This document shows positions 49,625 through 58,790 of a stretch of DNA of 64,000 bases, piece after piece. A program made the translations under genes and the position numbers. Origin of the DNA: CAYNWT01 sp964450955 (GTDB taxonomy: Bacteria; Planctomycetota; Planctomycetia; Planctomycetales; Planctomycetaceae); assembly GCA_964450955.1 (NCBI GenBank), contig CAYVFI010000007.1, positions 130,907-194,906 on the forward strand. The letters are read 5' to 3'. The stretch's first letter is position 1. Each line of letters starts with the position of its first letter. The notes under the pieces were generated by a model. That model did no database searches. It was not told the DNA's origin and saw only the letters and a list, made by a program, of their open reading frames with translations.

Positions 49625-51268
49625 CTACTTTTTCGTTTGAACCACGCGCAGGCTGTCTTCCAGCTTGGTGCCGGATAGCGTGTTTGTGGGTACGGAAGCG
49701 GTCACCCAGACTGCTGTCGCGTTTTGTAAAACCTTGAGCCGACCAGCGTCGTTTGCGTCTGCTGGCGTTGCCACGCTGATCCGATGGAACGTGGTTCCAT
49801 TGGCTTTCGTCCAGGCAGCTTTTAGTTCTTTCACGCCGGGTTGTGGTTCGGATTCGCCTGCATCAATCAGTACGACACGCGACTTTTGCCCTTTCGTCAG
49901 GTTCATGAACCGAGACAGCGGCGCGTCGGAGATTTTGTTTTGGTAAACGAACAGGGTAGCTGATCCTGAACCGGCATTGCGTGGTGCCGAACGCTTCGCG
50001 ACGGTTGCTGGCGGTGCGGGCAGTGGTGTCACAGACGCCGCTCCCGGCGCCGATACCGGTGGCGCCGGTGTGGGTGCCGCTGGCGCTGGTGCCGGTGTGG
50101 GTGGTACCGAAGGTGCTGGCGTTGTTTTCGCGATTTCCGGGGCAGGCACGCTGGGGGTCGGAATGACGGGCGATGCGACCGAACCATCCGGCGCTCGCGC
50201 CCCGCGCTTCGCGTTGTTGATTTTGCCGGGCGTTTCCGGAACGGTTTCAGAAATCACCGCTGCTTCCGGGCGGAGTTTCGTCAGCAGCCCATCTATGGCT
50301 TCACCTGGAATCGCGTACGTTGCAACTCGAAGAGCTCGCGCGATGTTGAGTCCGACGACATCGCCGGACGATGACACCAATGGTCCGCCACATTCGTTGG
50401 GCTGGATGCGAATATCGTGCGTGATGACTGTTGGGAAGTTGTAGCGACGTTCGCTAAACGGACCGCCGCCCCATTGGTCAATTCCGGGAGGTGTGCCGAG
50501 CCGAATCGTGGCCTTTTTTTCGTCACCGTCTCTGATGACGATGACTTCGATACGATCTCGCGGTTTGTGTCTTCTGAGGATCTGGCGAACATCTGCAACG
50601 CTGTCGACTTTGTCGCCGTCAAGCCTCATGATTTTGTCGCCCCGACGAATTCCATAGCGATAGACGGGGGCGTCCTGCCGCACGGGTTGGTTCACCAGCA
50701 CGCCGCCACCCTGAGCCGGAGTAAGGCTTACTCCAAGATACGACGTACGTTGTTGTGAGGTGTCATTGCGCGATCGTCGCAGGCCCGCGCGTTTGGCGTC
50801 AATCGTGACCAGGCCGACGCCCATGATGGTTCCGGTTTCTGTCGGAGCCGCCACGAATCGGCCGGCGTTTGGTGCTTCGGTCGCAAACTTGATTGGTGTG
50901 AACGAACCCGACTTTGCCTTCAGCAGGATAAGGTCGAACGGTTCGTCAATGTTCTGGCGTTCGGCGGGCACACTGGTCCCGTCCGGCAGTCGTAGAGTTA
51001 AGGTTCCTTCCCTGACCAAACTGGCCTTCGTCAGAATTTCGCCTTCAGCGCTCACGACGCAGCCGAGAGCAACAGGTTTGTCGTCGATAAGAACTCGAAC
51101 CGTTGATTTGGATGGTTCAGTTGTTGCCGCCTTAAAGCCGGCCTTAACAGCATCGTTGCTGCGTAGACTTCGGCGGAACCGAGAAGAACCGCGCTGTGCG
51201 GTGGCGGGTTCAGCCACGATAGAAATCAGGCACGCAACAGACAGTAGTTGGATGAGTACTTTGCTCAT
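49625..51268 (-). CDS. Trypsin-fold pseudoprotease with inserted PDZ domain and C-terminal extension
   Basis: Exported 547-aa protein (signal LLSVACLISIVAEPATAQ). The HtrA-like protease fold is split. The first half (about residues 55-155) has ILTKASLV where HtrA has the His of the triad, and keeps the Asp segment FDLILLKA. Then a PDZ domain (about 175-260; YLGVSLTPAQGGG, YRYGIRRGDKIMRLDG) interrupts it. The second half (about 275-345) has NECGGPLVSSSGDVVGLN, with Cys in place of Ser. With His missing and Ser replaced, peptidase activity is unlikely. A Pro/Ala-rich linker (about 355-430) leads to a C-terminal piece resembling the start of a cyanophycinase-type (S51) Rossmann fold. It is coupled to the intact protease upstream (ATGA) and has AGGAGA before its ATG. 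Confidence 0.83.
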   Translation of the reverse strand: MSKVLIQLLSVACLISIVAEPATAQRGSSRFRRSLRSNDAVKAGFKAATTEPSKSTVRVLIDDKPVALGCVVSAEGEILTKASLVREGTLTLRLPDGTSVPAERQNIDEPFDLILLKAKSGSFTPIKFATEAPNAGRFVAAPTETGTIMGVGLVTIDAKRAGLRRSRNDTSQQRTSYLGVSLTPAQGGGVLVNQPVRQDAPVYRYGIRRGDKIMRLDGDKVDSVADVRQILRRHKPRDRIEVIVIRDGDEKKATIRLGTPPGIDQWGGGPFSERRYNFPTVITHDIRIQPNECGGPLVSSSGDVVGLNIARALRVATYAIPGEAIDGLLTKLRPEAAVISETVPETPGKINNAKRGARAPDGSVASPVIPTPSVPAPEIAKTTPAPSVPPTPAPAPAAPTPAPPVSAPGAASVTPLPAPPATVAKRSAPRNAGSGSATLFVYQNKISDAPLSRFMNLTKGQKSRVVLIDAGESEPQPGVKELKAAWTKANGTTFHRISVATPADANDAGRLKVLQNATAVWVTASVPTNTLSGTKLEDSLRVVQTKK

Positions 51269-52296
51269 GGCTTTTTCTCCTGCAGCCTGAGGGCTTTCGT
51301 AACTTTAGCGTGCGCGGCGTCGGCTCGTGTGACCGTAATGTTAACGGTTTTTTGTTTGCCCATGTACTTCTTCAGTTCGGCGCGACATTGGGCGATGTCC
51401 GTGACTTCTTTGTCACCAATCTTCATCAGAATGTGCGCCGCGCGGACTCCGCTTTTATCCGCCAGTGAGCCAAGCGTAAGCGACTTGACCATGACGCCCT
51501 GGTCTGTTTTCTCAACCTCAATACCAAGCGTCTTGAATGGGTCGTCGTTGTCGGCCGGTGGCATTTGAGGTGTTTGCTCAGGCTGCCGCTGCTGTGGTCG
51601 TTGAGGTCGTCGGCCGCCGGTTCCTGAAGACCGCCGTTCGGGCCAGTCTTCCGATGCCAGCAATCGGTCCCAGTTGTCACGAAACTGATTGATTGGGACA
51701 TGGACATTGGAGGCAATGTTGGAGGAAACACGACTGTTGATGCCAATGACGGTTCCGTCCATGCTAAACAGCGGCCCGCCCGAGTCACCGCCCATGATTG
51801 GCGCGTCACTGATAAGCACATTGCGCGCGGTTCGGACAACGCGACCGATACGAACCGGTGGTGGAGCTCGCTTGGAGAACGTGACCGGGTAGCCCATCGC
51901 GAGGACCCAGTCGCCCACTTTTGCATCGCCCGATTCTGCCATCGGTGCAAACGGGTAGTCGCCTTTCTGGTCGATTCGAATCAGCGCGGCGTCCGCGTCC
52001 CTGTGGTTGCCCAGGGTGGTGGCTCTGACGCTGGTGCCATCAGGAAAACGAATCTGGATTCGTCGGCCCGCTTCCAAAGCCACATGGGCACAGGAGAGAA
52101 CCAGGCCCTCTTTCGAAATGACCACACCACTTCCGCCGTTACCGACGCCTACAGTGCAGGCACGAATTTTTGGGAGGACAGCCTGGATCTTTTCTTCAAG
52201 CTTCTGGATATCAATGGTCGGCTGCTGGCCGTTCGCTGATGAATCCGGTGAGACGCAAAGAAGAATTGCAATGATCGGTATCGGAACTAACCGCAC
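51265..52296 (-). CDS. HtrA/Deg-like serine protease with PDZ domain
   Basis: Exported 343-aa protease. The start is GTG at 52296: AGGAGG lies six bases upstream and the product begins with a signal peptide (LVPIPIIAILLCVS). A TTG at 52332 in the same frame would put the ribosome site inside the gene. The trypsin-like domain (about residues 30-215) has an intact triad: His in LSCAHVAL, Asp in DADAALIRID, Ser in MGGDSGGPLF. One PDZ domain (about 260-335; LGIEVEKTDQGVMVKSLTLG, AELKKYMGKQKTVNITV) follows a Pro/Gln-rich linker. Envelope protein quality control is the usual role of this family. It overlaps the pseudoprotease start by ATGA, suggesting a joint function. Confidence 0.9.
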   Translation of the reverse strand: MRLVPIPIIAILLCVSPDSSANGQQPTIDIQKLEEKIQAVLPKIRACTVGVGNGGSGVVISKEGLVLSCAHVALEAGRRIQIRFPDGTSVRATTLGNHRDADAALIRIDQKGDYPFAPMAESGDAKVGDWVLAMGYPVTFSKRAPPPVRIGRVVRTARNVLISDAPIMGGDSGGPLFSMDGTVIGINSRVSSNIASNVHVPINQFRDNWDRLLASEDWPERRSSGTGGRRPQRPQQRQPEQTPQMPPADNDDPFKTLGIEVEKTDQGVMVKSLTLGSLADKSGVRAAHILMKIGDKEVTDIAQCRAELKKYMGKQKTVNITVTRADAAHAKVTKALRLQEKKP

Positions 52297-52340
52297 GCGG
52301 AGCCTCCTGTGGTTTTTTGTCGGTGGAACCAACTGATCGC

Positions 52341-53354
52341 TTAAAAGTCGCTCAGAGGAACCTCGTCCCTGATCGCATGACGACTGCCAGCGGCACGCCA
52401 GACTTCAGGATTAATGTCATTGTTGACGGTTCTGACCGAACCGTCCATCAATACGACGTTTACACTATCAGGATGGTAACTGCGCGAGGTCACGGCCGCA
52501 TAAGTGGGTTGCGTGAGGCTGCGACCTTCCTGCTGAGATGTGAAGTCGATGTCATACTGAACCCCGTCGCGGACGATTGGGACCTTTGTGTTTGGCGGGA
52601 ATGTTGTGGTGAACCCAGTGTGATGAACACGCCCGTCTGTCCAGACGGTGTGCCCCGTGCTGTCATACGGACCAGTTCCCAGTTTGTCATCACCGGTGAA
52701 CCCGGAGGCAAACGCAGCCGAAGTTGGGGGCAGTGACCCCGGATCCTGCGTATTACGAATGTACGGCGTGTAAGCTTTCACCTCCGCCGCACACAACGTG
52801 TTGCTAAGACCGTCAAGGATCGATGACGTTGGGACGGGGTTGTTTACGACGAACGCACCGTTTCCGCCTGCGCCGTTGATTGGATCGAAAATGAACCAGT
52901 GGCCCATGTTGAATCCGTAACTTTGCGGGTGGACGTACCGCTGGCCGTCTCGAGTTCGCACGCGGTCAACCAGCGGGTCCGACGCACACAGGAAGCTTGG
53001 GATTCGCATTCCAGGCACCCCTGTATCGACCTGGTCATGCCAGTCCGACGACAGATCAATTAACTGCGCCGCGTTTTGCTGTTCCATGTAAGGAAGGATG
53101 CGACCGTGTACCGACCATGAACCGCGTTGGTCGATACCCAGCTGAGTCGTATAGCTGGGCGGGAACATCAAGAACGTCGATTCGTAGTTATGAACCGCAA
53201 TTCCAATCTGCTTCAGATTGTTTCGACAAGACGTTCGCCGAGCCGCCTCACGCGCGTGTTGAACAGCCGGTAATAACAACGCAACCAGGACCGCGATGAT
53301 GGCCACAACCACCAGCAGTTCGATGAGAGTAAATCCTGGTCTCTTTTTGCGCAT
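52341..53354 (-). CDS. DUF1559 protein with prepilin-type N terminus
   Basis: A 337-aa protein with the planctomycete-abundant architecture: a prepilin leader and helix (G-FTLIELLVVVAIIAVLVALL), then ARRTSCRNNLKQIGIAVHNY, then a beta-rich DUF1559 domain ending with the SVNVVLMDGSVRTV segment. These proteins are thought to be processed and assembled or exported by a type II/IV pilus-like machine; function unknown. It lies 44 bp upstream of the serine protease on the same strand and may belong to its operon. Confidence 0.93.
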   Translation of the reverse strand: MRKKRPGFTLIELLVVVAIIAVLVALLLPAVQHAREAARRTSCRNNLKQIGIAVHNYESTFLMFPPSYTTQLGIDQRGSWSVHGRILPYMEQQNAAQLIDLSSDWHDQVDTGVPGMRIPSFLCASDPLVDRVRTRDGQRYVHPQSYGFNMGHWFIFDPINGAGGNGAFVVNNPVPTSSILDGLSNTLCAAEVKAYTPYIRNTQDPGSLPPTSAAFASGFTGDDKLGTGPYDSTGHTVWTDGRVHHTGFTTTFPPNTKVPIVRDGVQYDIDFTSQQEGRSLTQPTYAAVTSRSYHPDSVNVVLMDGSVRTVNNDINPEVWRAAGSRHAIRDEVPLSDF

Positions 53355-53601
53355 GGCAACTCAAACTCAAAGCCCGTTTGGTTCCACTGTACCTGACCAG
53401 ACACACCCACAGCCACCAATACTCTCTGAGTCACAGGTTCAGTGTAAGGATTGGCACGTTTCTGAGGGCAAGTGGCCCCTTCACCCCGACCAATTGGAGT
53501 TGCTGCACAGCAAACCGAACCGTGTACGCTTTGATTGCTGCTATCAACCAGTCGCAGAGTCACATAACCAACTTGCTATTGGTCGGTCATGCTGTTCAAG
53601 A

Positions 53602-54561
53602 TCACGCGCTTAAATCGAACGCGCCGAAGTCCAGGTTTCCGCCGGTGATGATGGCGGCGACGGTTCGGTCTTTAAATACGTCCGGGTGCTGCAGCATGAC
53701 TCCCAGTGGAACCGCGCCGGAGGGTTCTACGACTAGTTTGCATTGTGAGAACATGCGGCGCGTTGCGGTGGCGATTAGATCTTCGCTGACGGTCAGGATA
53801 TCGTCGACCAGTGATTGGATAATTGGAAACGTAAGCGTGCCAACGCAGGTTCGTAGCCCGTCGCCGATTGTGTCGTAGCGGACGGGCGGTTCAATCTTGC
53901 CGCTCTTCCAACTGCGGTATGCATCGTCGGCCCATTCTGGTTCTGCCGCGATCACACGGATGTCGGGCCGCAGGGCTTTGATGGCGACCAGGCAGCCGGA
54001 CAGTAATCCGCCGCCGCCGACGGGAACGACCAGTGTGTCGATGTTGGGCGACTGTTCGATAATTTCCAGAGCGGCTGTTCCCTGGCCGGCGATCACCAAC
54101 GGATCGTTAAACGGGTGAACCAGTGTGGCTCCGGTTTCGGCGATAACTTTCTCGGCCATCGCTTCTCTGGCTTCGATTGTTGGTTCGCAAAACGTCGGTT
54201 CGACGCCGAGGCCTCGCACGGCTTCAATCTTGACGCGGGCTGAGTTGTGAGGCATCACGATGTGAGCGGCAATTCCTCGCAGTTTGGCGGCGCGGGCCAG
54301 TGCGGCGGCGTGGTTGCCGGATGAATGAGCCACAACGCCGGCGGCCGCTTGTTCTTCGGACAGTGAGAACACCGCATTGCACGCTCCGCGAGCCTTGAAG
54401 GCTCCCACGTGCTGTAGGTTCTCACACTTGAACGCGACATCAAAGCCAAGCTCGTCAGACATAGCCGGACACGGAACCATCGGTGTCTTCAGCACATGAC
54501 TGCGAACGCGTTCGGCAGCGGCGTGGACGTCATCCACCGTGATAGCAAGTGCGGCAGTCAT
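53602..54561 (-). CDS. PLP-dependent threonine/serine dehydratase
   Basis: Pyridoxal-phosphate fold type II enzyme converting threonine or serine to the 2-oxo acid and ammonia, or a serine racemase. The 319-aa protein has the Schiff-base Lys in GAFKARGACN (about residue 53), the SSGNHA motif (about 79-84), and the Gly-rich phosphate loop VGGGGLLSG (about 182-190). There is no C-terminal ACT-like regulatory domain, so this is the short catabolic form. ATG 54561 follows AGGGA. It is a single gene on the minus strand. Confidence 0.92.
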   Translation of the reverse strand: MTAALAITVDDVHAAAERVRSHVLKTPMVPCPAMSDELGFDVAFKCENLQHVGAFKARGACNAVFSLSEEQAAAGVVAHSSGNHAAALARAAKLRGIAAHIVMPHNSARVKIEAVRGLGVEPTFCEPTIEAREAMAEKVIAETGATLVHPFNDPLVIAGQGTAALEIIEQSPNIDTLVVPVGGGGLLSGCLVAIKALRPDIRVIAAEPEWADDAYRSWKSGKIEPPVRYDTIGDGLRTCVGTLTFPIIQSLVDDILTVSEDLIATATRRMFSQCKLVVEPSGAVPLGVMLQHPDVFKDRTVAAIITGGNLDFGAFDLSA

Positions 54562-54675
54562 ATCGCTTTCCCTGAATCTGGATACGGGAAGGCTATTCGA
54601 AAATCGGCCAACTTCAATCGGTGCAACTGGAATACGTGGCGGCCGAGCCTGAAACGCGGCTGCGCGACTGCGGGC

Positions 54676-56709
54676 TTAGCTTAGTATGTCTTCCTGGTTA
54701 GCAAAGACGAAGTGTTGTTCACTTAGCGTTACATTCAGGAAACCGTTGGCTTCAGTGACGTTTTGCGTTAGTTGGTCTGACAAAAGTAGCTCAGTGTCGC
54801 TGACAATGGCGATAACGACAAAGGTTCCAGTCAGATCATCTCCCTCTCGCACCTGGATGGTTTGCCCGACTTGCAATTCCTGTGTGAACAGTGTGTCGGT
54901 ACCGGTGATGGTCGGTGAACCTGCTGAAGCGTTTAGTGTACCGGTTAGCTGTTGCGAGAACGGCGCGAAGTCTCGCAGTGGTGTGTCACTGAAGGTGCTG
55001 CCATCCAGATTGAATGTGGTCACTCCTGCGATGGCGTCCACAACCTCCAGGCCACCCGCAATCACCCGGCCGAAGACTGTGTGTCCGGCGTTGTCAAGGA
55101 ATGTGTTGTCTGACAGGTTAATGAACCACTGGTTGGTCGCGCTGTCCAGATCACCGCCTCTAAGAGCTGTAGACAGTGTTCCGCGAAGGTTTGAGTTGTT
55201 TGCGTTGAATTCGTTTTCAACCGGCGGGTTGGTCTCGATGGCTCCCAACTGTCCGTTGGTAAATTGAAAGCCGCCGCCCTGAATGACAAAGTTACCGATC
55301 GACCGATGAATGACGGCGTTGTTATCGCTGTCAAAATAGTTTTGGTAGTTGGCGACAGTCAGTGGCGCGTCGTCGTCCAGCAGTTCGACATGGAAATCGC
55401 CCAGGCTTGTTTGGAACCGGGTAATGCTGCCGATGGCGCGGTGAATAGACACATCCAGTGTTTGTTCGGCACCTATCGCGTCAGTACTACGAACCGACAC
55501 CTCCTGCAGTCCTGCTACCAGGTCCACAGGCAGCGTGTAGTTGCCGAATTCATCAGCTTGCACAACGCCGTCGTCAAACACTCCGTCACCATCGGCATCC
55601 AGTTCGACCGTTGCATCGTTGGTCGTCTGCCCGACCAGGCTGATAGATGACTCCCGCGTGACAAAGGCTGAAACCGATTGTTCAGAATTGATTGGAGTCC
55701 CTACAAGCGTTTGTGCCTGCTGGACAAACAAGGCATCCACGGCACTGTGCACATCTTCAACCCGATTCAACGCATTGTCGACGCGAGTCAGGTTAACGGA
55801 GCCGTCTATGTACCGCAGCACGGTGCGTTCGCCCAGGAATCTGTTGTTTTGTTCCTGGTAGGTATTTTCGCCGCCACTGCCGTTGGTTTCAAAGTCGCCG
55901 ACAAAGACATTTCGGGCACCCGACTGCCCCAGTGCAAGCCCGTCGGTATCAGCGCCGACGCCGATGAAGGTGTCCAGTTGGACTCGGGAATCGATTAGCT
56001 GAACGACATCGTTGCCCATGTCTGTGACAAGGCTAAAGGCGGCGGAAACGTTTGCGGCTGCAACGGCGACTCCATCATTGCCGTCGCCGGAATCGATAGT
56101 CAGCCCGCCTGTGTTAAGAGACTCGACCACGACATGGTCGTCTCCACCGTGGGTTCTTAATAAGGCTTCGTCCGCAACATTGACGTTGTAAACGCCGACT
56201 GCATCTCTGCCATTGTTGCCTTGCAGAACCAGATCTCCACCGACCTCGACGTTTCTTACTGAGATGCCATCAGTTCCTGAGCCCAGGATGACTCGCAAAT
56301 TACCGTTGATAGTCGCTCCGAAAACACCAAACGTATCGTTTCCGGCACCGCCCTGAACTCGAATCTGTTTGGTGACAATCAGGTCGCGAGAGACAACAAC
56401 GGAATCGTCGCCGCCTGCAAGTCTGATCTGCACGTTGCGAGGGATGACATTGGTATCAGGGAAGGCGATAAAGTTGTCGTGACTTCCGTTGATGGTCGTT
56501 TCGCCAAACGGCCTGACGGCAACGTCGCCGTCGAAAAATGTTAGTTCGAACTCGTTGGCATCGGCGTCACCGTCGATGACAAGATTGTCGTTTTGAATCG
56601 AGACTGACACATTGCCTGTCAGCAACTGCCGGGTCTCAAGCTTCTCGGCAGCAGCGACTGTCGGAAACGAATGTGAACGTCGACGTGAACGCTGTTTTGA
56701 ACGGGCCAT
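54676..56709 (-). CDS. Extracellular cyclophilin-type peptidyl-prolyl isomerase with planctomycete export signature
   Basis: A 677-aa secreted protein. After the ATG at 56709 there is a basic N terminus (SKQRSRRRSHSF) and then KLETRQLLTG, matching the planctomycete LExRxLL export signature. Residues about 50-310 are a beta-rich region with short Val/Asp/Gly repeats, probably a beta-solenoid. About 423-560 is a cyclophilin domain (SLGDFHVELLDDDAPLTVAN, NFVIQGGGFQ, NQWFINLSDNTFLDNAGHTV, FGRVI) that would speed Pro isomerisation in secreted proteins. A further beta-rich tail ends the protein. The frame is open to 56784 but the extra codons lack the motif. Confidence 0.85.
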   Translation of the reverse strand: MARSKQRSRRRSHSFPTVAAAEKLETRQLLTGNVSVSIQNDNLVIDGDADANEFELTFFDGDVAVRPFGETTINGSHDNFIAFPDTNVIPRNVQIRLAGGDDSVVVSRDLIVTKQIRVQGGAGNDTFGVFGATINGNLRVILGSGTDGISVRNVEVGGDLVLQGNNGRDAVGVYNVNVADEALLRTHGGDDHVVVESLNTGGLTIDSGDGNDGVAVAAANVSAAFSLVTDMGNDVVQLIDSRVQLDTFIGVGADTDGLALGQSGARNVFVGDFETNGSGGENTYQEQNNRFLGERTVLRYIDGSVNLTRVDNALNRVEDVHSAVDALFVQQAQTLVGTPINSEQSVSAFVTRESSISLVGQTTNDATVELDADGDGVFDDGVVQADEFGNYTLPVDLVAGLQEVSVRSTDAIGAEQTLDVSIHRAIGSITRFQTSLGDFHVELLDDDAPLTVANYQNYFDSDNNAVIHRSIGNFVIQGGGFQFTNGQLGAIETNPPVENEFNANNSNLRGTLSTALRGGDLDSATNQWFINLSDNTFLDNAGHTVFGRVIAGGLEVVDAIAGVTTFNLDGSTFSDTPLRDFAPFSQQLTGTLNASAGSPTITGTDTLFTQELQVGQTIQVREGDDLTGTFVVIAIVSDTELLLSDQLTQNVTEANGFLNVTLSEQHFVFANQEDILS

Positions 56710-56853
56710 TGTTCTTCCTGAACTCTTGCGCGTGGTTCCCCCCACGTGAAGTTCGATTGTTTGGTTTGGCCTTGGTTTCAGCAAGACGAACGAGCCGGTT
56801 CAGCGGTCCGTGGCGAAGAACCGACAATGCTGAAATCCGTGGTTCGGCACAAT

Positions 56854-57327
56854 CTACCGGTCGGCAGTGCTCGAACGCGCGATTCGTTTCTTTACTTCGC
56901 GACGCGTGATCATCTTGCGAATCGTAAACAACGCGATGAGGCCTGGCTTTGGAAACAGCATACGCGACCAGATGCCTTTGAGGCCGGAGTGATGTTGGTA
57001 CTCGATGTGTTCGTGTACTTCAGTAATGGATTCGTCGATGGCGGTGAACCGATGGGTATGGGCCCAATGTTTCATCGGTCCTGCGACCTGAGTGTCCGTA
57101 AACGACGTTTCACTGACGTTTGAATGTTCCGCCTTCCAACGCACAGGAATCGGGCCCATCCACATTGTGAACTCACCAATCGATCCTTCGGCAAGCGGAT
57201 CGAATCGATGCACCTGCATGATCATGAGCGGTGGCGTGAGCGTCTTCAGAATGCCGGGTTCGAAGTGGAACGCCGAGACGGCTGCCACGGGAGCGTCCAC
57301 CGTGAATCGATAGTCAAAGGTCGGCAT
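56854..57327 (-). CDS. SRPBCC (START-like) ligand-binding family protein
   Basis: A 157-aa cytoplasmic protein with the helix-grip pattern: YRFTVDAPVAAVSAFHFEP at the N terminus, then long alternating strands (GEFTMWMGPIPVRWKAEH, THRFTAIDESITEVHEHIEY) and a C-terminal helix. These folds bind hydrophobic ligands such as lipids or polyketides; the ligand here is unknown. It stands between the cyclophilin and DUF1552 genes without close coupling. Confidence 0.8.
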   Translation of the reverse strand: MPTFDYRFTVDAPVAAVSAFHFEPGILKTLTPPLMIMQVHRFDPLAEGSIGEFTMWMGPIPVRWKAEHSNVSETSFTDTQVAGPMKHWAHTHRFTAIDESITEVHEHIEYQHHSGLKGIWSRMLFPKPGLIALFTIRKMITRREVKKRIARSSTADR

Positions 57328-57435
57328 TGGCTGAACTCACTGCTGGAATGGAGACGGAGTATAGACCCGGGCGTATTTATCCAAACCAGCAAGCAACGTT
57401 TTTTCTTCGGCTTCGACGCGTAAGCTTTGGCGTCT

Positions 57436-58764
57436 TTAAGAGATATTCAATCGCTCTGTGCTGTCGCCGATGTGATCGATTTTCGCACCCACACGATCGC
57501 CCATGGTTAGAAACAGATTGTTGAGTGGTGTTTCTTTCTTGAACGTCATGTGGCGTCCGGTCTTGATGGTTCCGCCCGCACCGCCCGCCAGAAGGATTGG
57601 CAGGTCGTGGTGTCGGTGCCGGTTACCGTCAGAAATCGCGCTACCGTACAAAACCATTGAATTGTCCAGCAGGCTGCCGTTGCCTTCTTTTTCAGCCGCC
57701 ATGCGGTCCAGGAAGTAAGCGAACTGTTGGACAAGGAACTTGTCGATGCGTTCCAGCTTGGCCATCTTCTTTTTGTCATTACGGTGGTGCGAAATTGAGT
57801 GGTGACCTTCTTTGACGTTCACGTCCGGGTAGCTGCGGTTGCTACCAGCGTTGCCCAGCATAAACGTGGCCACTCGGGTGCAGTCGGTTTGGAACGCCAG
57901 CGTCATGATGTCAAACATGATCCGTGCGTGGGTTGGAAATTCGCCCGGGATGCCGTCAGGAACATCGTAGTCCGGGATTTCGATGAGCTGCTGGTTCGCT
58001 CGGGAAATTCGTTGTTCGACCTCGCGGACACTGTTGAAGTATTCGTCAATCTTGCGGCGGTCTGTCTGGCCGAGCTTCTTCTTCAGCTTCGATGCGTCGC
58101 TGGCAACCAAATCCAGAATGCTTTGTCGGTTCGCGTTTTGCTTTTGGCTGTTCTTCGCGGCGTTTTTGTCTCCAAACAAACGTTCGAACGCCAGCTTTGG
58201 GTTGATCTCTTTGGGAGCCGGCGTGTTCTCACTTTTCCACGAAATGTTGGACGAGTACGCACAGCTATAACCTGAATCGCAACTGCCCGCGTTACGACCG
58301 CGCACGACCCCCAATTCGATTGACGGCAACCGTGTTTGATCGCCAATGCGTTCGGCGATTGCCTGGTCGATTGACTGACCAACCTTAATGTCGGCGCCAG
58401 ACGTCTTGCGCGGCTGCGCGCCAGTCAGGAACGCGCTGGCGCTACGAGCGTGGTCGCCGGCGCCATCGCCATTCGCGCGGGCGTGATGCTGGGTGAGGCC
58501 GGAGAAGATGTTGATTTTGTCTTTGTGCTTCGCCAGTGGCTGCAGTGTCGGCGTGAGTTCACGCAGCGGACCGTTGTCGCCTTTGGGTTCCCACTTATCG
58601 GTAATGACACCGTTCGCAAAAAACACAAAGGCCGCGCGTTGCGGAGCTTTCGGGGCGGTCATCGCGAACGCGGATTGCTGCGGGAACATGGCTTCCAGCA
58701 TTGGTAATGACATTGCCGTGCCAAGACCGCGTAGGATTGTTCGTCGGTTTAGTTGTTTGGTCAT
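57436..58764 (-). CDS. DUF1552 protein with Tat-like signal
   Basis: A 442-aa protein. The N terminus NRRTILRGLGTAM fits a twin-arginine export signal. The rest matches DUF1552, a planctomycete family related to DUF1501/sulfatase-like folds, with conserved stretches AAFVFFANGVITDKWEP (about residues 44-60), a central DGAGDHARSASAFLTGAQP and MVLYGSAISDGNRHRHHDLP (about 385). Function unknown. It is the second gene of the usual DUF1592-DUF1552 pair; with ATG 58764 the gap is 27 bp, while an in-frame GTG at 58794 would overlap the upstream stop. Confidence 0.9.
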   Translation of the reverse strand: MTKQLNRRTILRGLGTAMSLPMLEAMFPQQSAFAMTAPKAPQRAAFVFFANGVITDKWEPKGDNGPLRELTPTLQPLAKHKDKINIFSGLTQHHARANGDGAGDHARSASAFLTGAQPRKTSGADIKVGQSIDQAIAERIGDQTRLPSIELGVVRGRNAGSCDSGYSCAYSSNISWKSENTPAPKEINPKLAFERLFGDKNAAKNSQKQNANRQSILDLVASDASKLKKKLGQTDRRKIDEYFNSVREVEQRISRANQQLIEIPDYDVPDGIPGEFPTHARIMFDIMTLAFQTDCTRVATFMLGNAGSNRSYPDVNVKEGHHSISHHRNDKKKMAKLERIDKFLVQQFAYFLDRMAAEKEGNGSLLDNSMVLYGSAISDGNRHRHHDLPILLAGGAGGTIKTGRHMTFKKETPLNNLFLTMGDRVGAKIDHIGDSTERLNIS

Positions 58765-58790
58765 CTGATACCCCGGCTGTGATGTGAGAA

